Source: Gammaproteobacteria bacterium CG22_combo_CG10-13_8_21_14_all_40_8 (GTDB taxonomy: Bacteria > Pseudomonadota > Gammaproteobacteria > Enterobacterales > GCA-002770795). From it: a stretch of DNA of 14,714 nt. Positions 13,109-14,714 of the stretch are shown here, one piece after another; within the stretch, counting starts at the first letter, position 1, and every line of letters starts with the position of its first letter. The position numbers and the translations under genes were made by a program. The notes beneath the pieces were generated by a model that had not been told where the DNA came from, searched no databases, and saw only the letters and a program-made list of their open reading frames with translations. Location: assembly GCA_002770795.1 (NCBI GenBank), contig PCTP01000254.1, forward strand, positions 1-14,714, read 5' to 3'.

Positions 13109-14698
13109 ATGTCCAGATTCACCCCCATACGTCGTGCTTTAATCAGTGTATCCAATAAGACTGGCATCGTGGAATTTGCCAAAGCACTAAATGCGCTAGA
13201 TATTGAAATATTATCGACCGGAGGCACTGCAAAATTATTCGAAGCTGAAGGTATCAAAGTCACCGAAGTCTCTAGCTATACAGGGTTTCCTGAAATGATG
13301 GATGGTCGCCTCAAGACGCTTCATCCTAAAATTCATGGCGGCATTTTAGGTCGTCGTGGACAAGATGATGTTATTATGCAACAGCATGGCATTCAGGCTA
13401 TTGATTTGCTGGTGGTGAATCTCTACCCCTTTGAAGAAACCATCGCAAAAGAAGGCTGCACTTTAGAAAACGCCATTGAAAACATTGATATTGGTGGCCC
13501 CACCATGCTACGGGCAGCAGCTAAAAATCATAACGATGTTGCCGTTGTGGTTGAAAATATCGACTACTCTTGGATCATTCAATCCATCCAAGAGAATGGC
13601 GGATTATCACTGGATCAAAGATTTTCTCTTGCAGTAAAGACTTTCGGTCACACCGCTCGCTATGATGGCGCTATTTCCAATTATTTAGGCAAAACCTTAG
13701 TCAATAAACCATCAGATGCTGAGGCTGAAAAGAGCCAATTCAGCGATTTAATCAGTTTGCAATTTAAAAGATCTCAAACTATGCGCTATGGTGAAAACCC
13801 TCACCAAAAAGCAGCCTTTTATACGGAACACCAGCCCAAGCAAGCCTCAATTTCTACCGCTCAACAACTTCAGGGCAAAGAATTATCCTATAACAATATC
13901 GCCGATACCGATGCTGCTTTAGAATGCGTGAAGTCTTTTACCGATGCACCAGCTTGCGTGATTGTCAAACATGCCAATCCTTGTGGGGTAGCAGTTGGTA
14001 AGTCAATCTTGGATGCCTATAACAGAGCTTATACAACCGATCCCACATCGTCTTTTGGGGGAATTATTGCCTTTAACCAAACCTTAGATGCAGAAACAGC
14101 CCAAGCGATTGTCGATAGACAATTTGTTGAGGTCATCATCGCCCCAAATGTTTCAGCAGAAGCTCAAAAAATCTGCTCAAATAAAAAAAATGTACGGCTC
14201 TTATCCTGTGGCCAATGGTCATCACAACTTCCAGAATTGGACTATAAGCGTGTAAACGGTGGCTTATTAGTACAAGAGAGAGATATTGATCTCTTTGAGC
14301 AAGAAAACCTTCAAGTTGTCAGTACCCAAAAACCAACAGATCAAGAAATGGCAGACTTACTATTTGCTTGGAAGGTCGCTAAATTCGTCAAATCAAATGC
14401 TATCGTTTATGCAAAAAACGGTCAAACTATCGGTGTAGGAGCCGGTCAAATGAGCAGAGTCTATAGCGCTCGAATCGCTGCAATTAAGGCAGCCGACGAA
14501 AACCTAGAAGTGGCAGGTTCAGTGATGGCCTCTGATGCCTTCTTTCCATTCCGAGATGGTATTGATGCAGCCGCTGAAGCTGGAATTAGAGCAGTCATTC
14601 AACCAGGTGGTTCTATTCGAGATGAGGAAATTATCGCTGCGGCTAATGAACATGGTATAGCAATGGTGTTCACGGGTATGCGACATTTCAGACATTAA
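13109..14698 (+). CDS. purH: Bifunctional AICAR transformylase / IMP cyclohydrolase
   Basis: Last two steps of IMP synthesis: formyl transfer from 10-formyl-THF to AICAR, then ring closure. 529 residues, complete (E. coli 529). The N-terminal IMP cyclohydrolase domain (MGS-like, about 1-200) carries ALISVSNKTGI, ILSTGGTAK, MMDGRLKTLHPKIHGG and NIDIGGPTMLRAAAKN. The C-terminal transformylase domain has RYGENPHQ (226-233), the catalytic Lys287-His288 in VKHANPCGVAVG, and the closing SDAFFPFRDGIDAAAEAGI, IQPGGSIRD and VFTGMRHFRH. Strong Shine-Dalgarno AAGAGG 5 nt before the ATG. It follows fis as in Pseudomonas, where purD comes next; the window ends 16 bp after the stop. Confidence 0.98.
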   Translation: MSRFTPIRRALISVSNKTGIVEFAKALNALDIEILSTGGTAKLFEAEGIKVTEVSSYTGFPEMMDGRLKTLHPKIHGGILGRRGQDDVIMQQHGIQAIDLLVVNLYPFEETIAKEGCTLENAIENIDIGGPTMLRAAAKNHNDVAVVVENIDYSWIIQSIQENGGLSLDQRFSLAVKTFGHTARYDGAISNYLGKTLVNKPSDAEAEKSQFSDLISLQFKRSQTMRYGENPHQKAAFYTEHQPKQASISTAQQLQGKELSYNNIADTDAALECVKSFTDAPACVIVKHANPCGVAVGKSILDAYNRAYTTDPTSSFGGIIAFNQTLDAETAQAIVDRQFVEVIIAPNVSAEAQKICSNKKNVRLLSCGQWSSQLPELDYKRVNGGLLVQERDIDLFEQENLQVVSTQKPTDQEMADLLFAWKVAKFVKSNAIVYAKNGQTIGVGAGQMSRVYSARIAAIKAADENLEVAGSVMASDAFFPFRDGIDAAAEAGIRAVIQPGGSIRDEEIIAAANEHGIAMVFTGMRHFRH

Positions 14699-14714
14699 AA
14701 AAACGACGGCCATT

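Overview
The window looks like a housekeeping stretch of a low-GC gammaproteobacterial chromosome. The evidence is the gene order: gpmI-envC, zapA-6S RNA-fau, and aroQ-accB-accC-prmA-(DUF3426)-dusB-fis-purH are all arrangements known from Gammaproteobacteria, and the last run matches the Pseudomonas order. Fis and 6S RNA agree with this. Short intergenic gaps, A/T-rich codons and the absence of mobile elements would suit a Legionellales-like lineage, but the genus cannot be read from the sequence.

Left part, minus strand (1-4545): the 5' part of metK runs off the left edge, behind an ArsR-type regulator fused to a SAM-dependent methyltransferase fold (SahR-like). A 24-bp near-palindrome overlaps the likely promoter of this pair. 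A 368-bp gene-free stretch with three copies of a 14-mer separates it from envC and gpmI, which overlap by 19 bp. The theme is SAM cycle control, then glycolysis plus septal peptidoglycan splitting.

Middle, plus strand (4701-6216): a good sigma70-type promoter precedes a small ZapB-like coiled-coil gene and zapA (8-bp overlap), followed by 6S RNA and fau (5-formyl-THF cyclo-ligase).

Right part, plus strand (6391-14698): aroQ, accB, accC, prmA, a zinc-ribbon/DUF3426 membrane protein, dusB, fis and purH. This joins aromatic and fatty acid precursor supply, ribosomal protein and tRNA modification, nucleoid control and purine synthesis.

No defence system, prophage, CRISPR or biosynthetic cluster is visible. 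The unexplained signals are regulatory: the operator of the SahR-like gene, a 17-bp tandem direct repeat before gpmI, a palindrome before aroQ, two hairpins between accB and accC (one covering the accC ribosome binding site), and, most notably, two crossing 7-bp stems before purH that have H-type pseudoknot geometry and enclose its ribosome binding site.
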